The translations under genes were made by a program, and so were the position numbers. 64,000 nt of DNA from Candidatus Poseidoniaceae archaeon (lineage in GTDB: Archaea > Thermoplasmatota > Poseidoniia > Poseidoniales > Poseidoniaceae): positions 186,001 through 250,000 of the forward strand of contig CASIAI010000002.1 in assembly GCA_949372655.1 (NCBI GenBank), read 5' to 3'. Of this stretch, positions 63,629-64,000 are shown piece by piece. The number at the start of each line of letters is the position of its first letter. The first letter of the stretch is position 1. The notes under the pieces were generated by a model, which was given only the letters and a program-made list of their open reading frames with translations, was not told where the DNA came from and did no database searches.

Positions 63629-64000
63629 TTGTATCCCTTCGGGTTTTCTTCTGTTTTCCAAGTAATTCATTATGATTACATGAGCCATAAATCCAAGTAA
63701 CCCTAATGCGAATATTATATCCCATGAAATCTTGAATATTAGTCTTGGAAGGTTTGGAGATACTGATAGTTGCAATCCGATCATCGAAATTCTAATTACC
63801 AGTAATAATGCCACATAATGAACAGGCCACCCCATCTTGTTAAACAGGCTCCACCACAGCATGGACATAGCAACAGTTGCTCCTGCACCCATGAATCCAA
63901 CCCATGAATTACTCGGTGAGAATCTATCTCCAATGTAGCCTCCATTGAGGAAAATATTTCCTGGGTCAACATCTCTAGGATGTCCAAAACCATCGATTTG
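63620..64000 (-). CDS. Membrane protein, 5' end outside window
   Basis: The minus-strand frame is open to the right edge, so 126 C-terminal residues are visible and the start lies beyond base 64000. The internal ATG at 63892 is not needed as a start, because the upstream translation continues smoothly (DVDPGNIFLNGGYIGDRF, then SWVGFMGAGATVAM). Three hydrophobic helices and a basic Arg/Lys tail (LENRRKPEGIQSL) suggest an integral membrane protein. It overlaps the end of the PssA-like gene by 9 bases in convergent orientation. No family assigned. Confidence 0.65.
   Translation of the reverse strand, partial: QIDGFGHPRDVDPGNIFLNGGYIGDRFSPSNSWVGFMGAGATVAMSMLWWSLFNKMGWPVHYVALLLVIRISMIGLQLSVSPNLPRLIFKISWDIIFALGLLGFMAHVIIMNYLENRRKPEGIQSL

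Overview
The window looks like chromosomal DNA of an uncultured planktonic archaeon of the Thermoplasmatota, most probably the Poseidoniia (Marine Group II/III). The archaeal signs are a TFB (TFIIB) gene, a membrane-anchored LonB protease, eL40, a UPF0147 protein, a TrmI-type tRNA methyltransferase, an archaeal-type A24 prepilin peptidase and a tRNA-Ala with G3:U70. These sit among many bacterial-looking metabolic genes and very long secreted proteins with one C-terminal membrane anchor. The DNA is AT-rich and gene-dense, and no intergenic gap exceeds about 300 bases. The group assignment is an inference from gene content.

Layout. 1-11.5 kb: two giant surface proteins, the first cut by the left edge. 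11.5-25.1 kb: a mostly minus-strand metabolic block with an APC amino-acid permease, both subunits of a 2-aminophenol 1,6-dioxygenase-like enzyme (one fused to a 2-aminomuconate-deaminase-like RidA domain), panB, a Lon-N-domain protein, a 2-aminomuconic-semialdehyde-dehydrogenase-like ALDH, an asparaginase-II-family protein, a luciferase-like monooxygenase, a TPR protein, a secreted DNase-I-fold nuclease, an SDR and a kynurenine-formamidase-like hydrolase. 25.1-29.1 kb: glutathione peroxidase, GST, aspS and a bacterial-type metK. 29.2-37.7 kb: two more large surface proteins (one with an embedded SGNH hydrolase and a cytoplasmic zinc ribbon, one with a thioredoxin-like N-terminus) flanking trmI. 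37.8-47.3 kb: housekeeping genes lonB, an MFS exporter, UPF0147, prepilin peptidase, eL40, tfb, purA and tRNA-Ala.

47.3-52.4 kb is a looser, poorly recognised minus-strand stretch. Five short related motifs lie just downstream of its stop codons. It also contains one ORF without a credible start and, at its edge, a membrane-protein gene interrupted by an in-frame TAG. 52.5-64 kb returns to exported and membrane functions: a five-repeat fasciclin protein, TspO, an EF-hand lipoprotein, a double cyclophilin lipoprotein, an epimerase, a membrane-anchored GH1 glycosidase, a PGF-CTERM-like protein and a CDP-alcohol phosphatidyltransferase broken by a G-tract frameshift.

The most coherent candidate system is the aromatic-amine block. 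AmnB-like, AmnA-like, AmnD-like and AmnC-like proteins together would convert a 2-aminophenol-type substrate through 2-aminomuconic semialdehyde to 2-aminomuconate and on to 4-oxalocrotonate. The neighbouring permease, luciferase-like monooxygenase, asparaginase-II protein, SDR and hydrolase could feed it. The biochemical assignment rests on motif and spacing conservation read by eye. The later enzymes of the pathway are not in the window.
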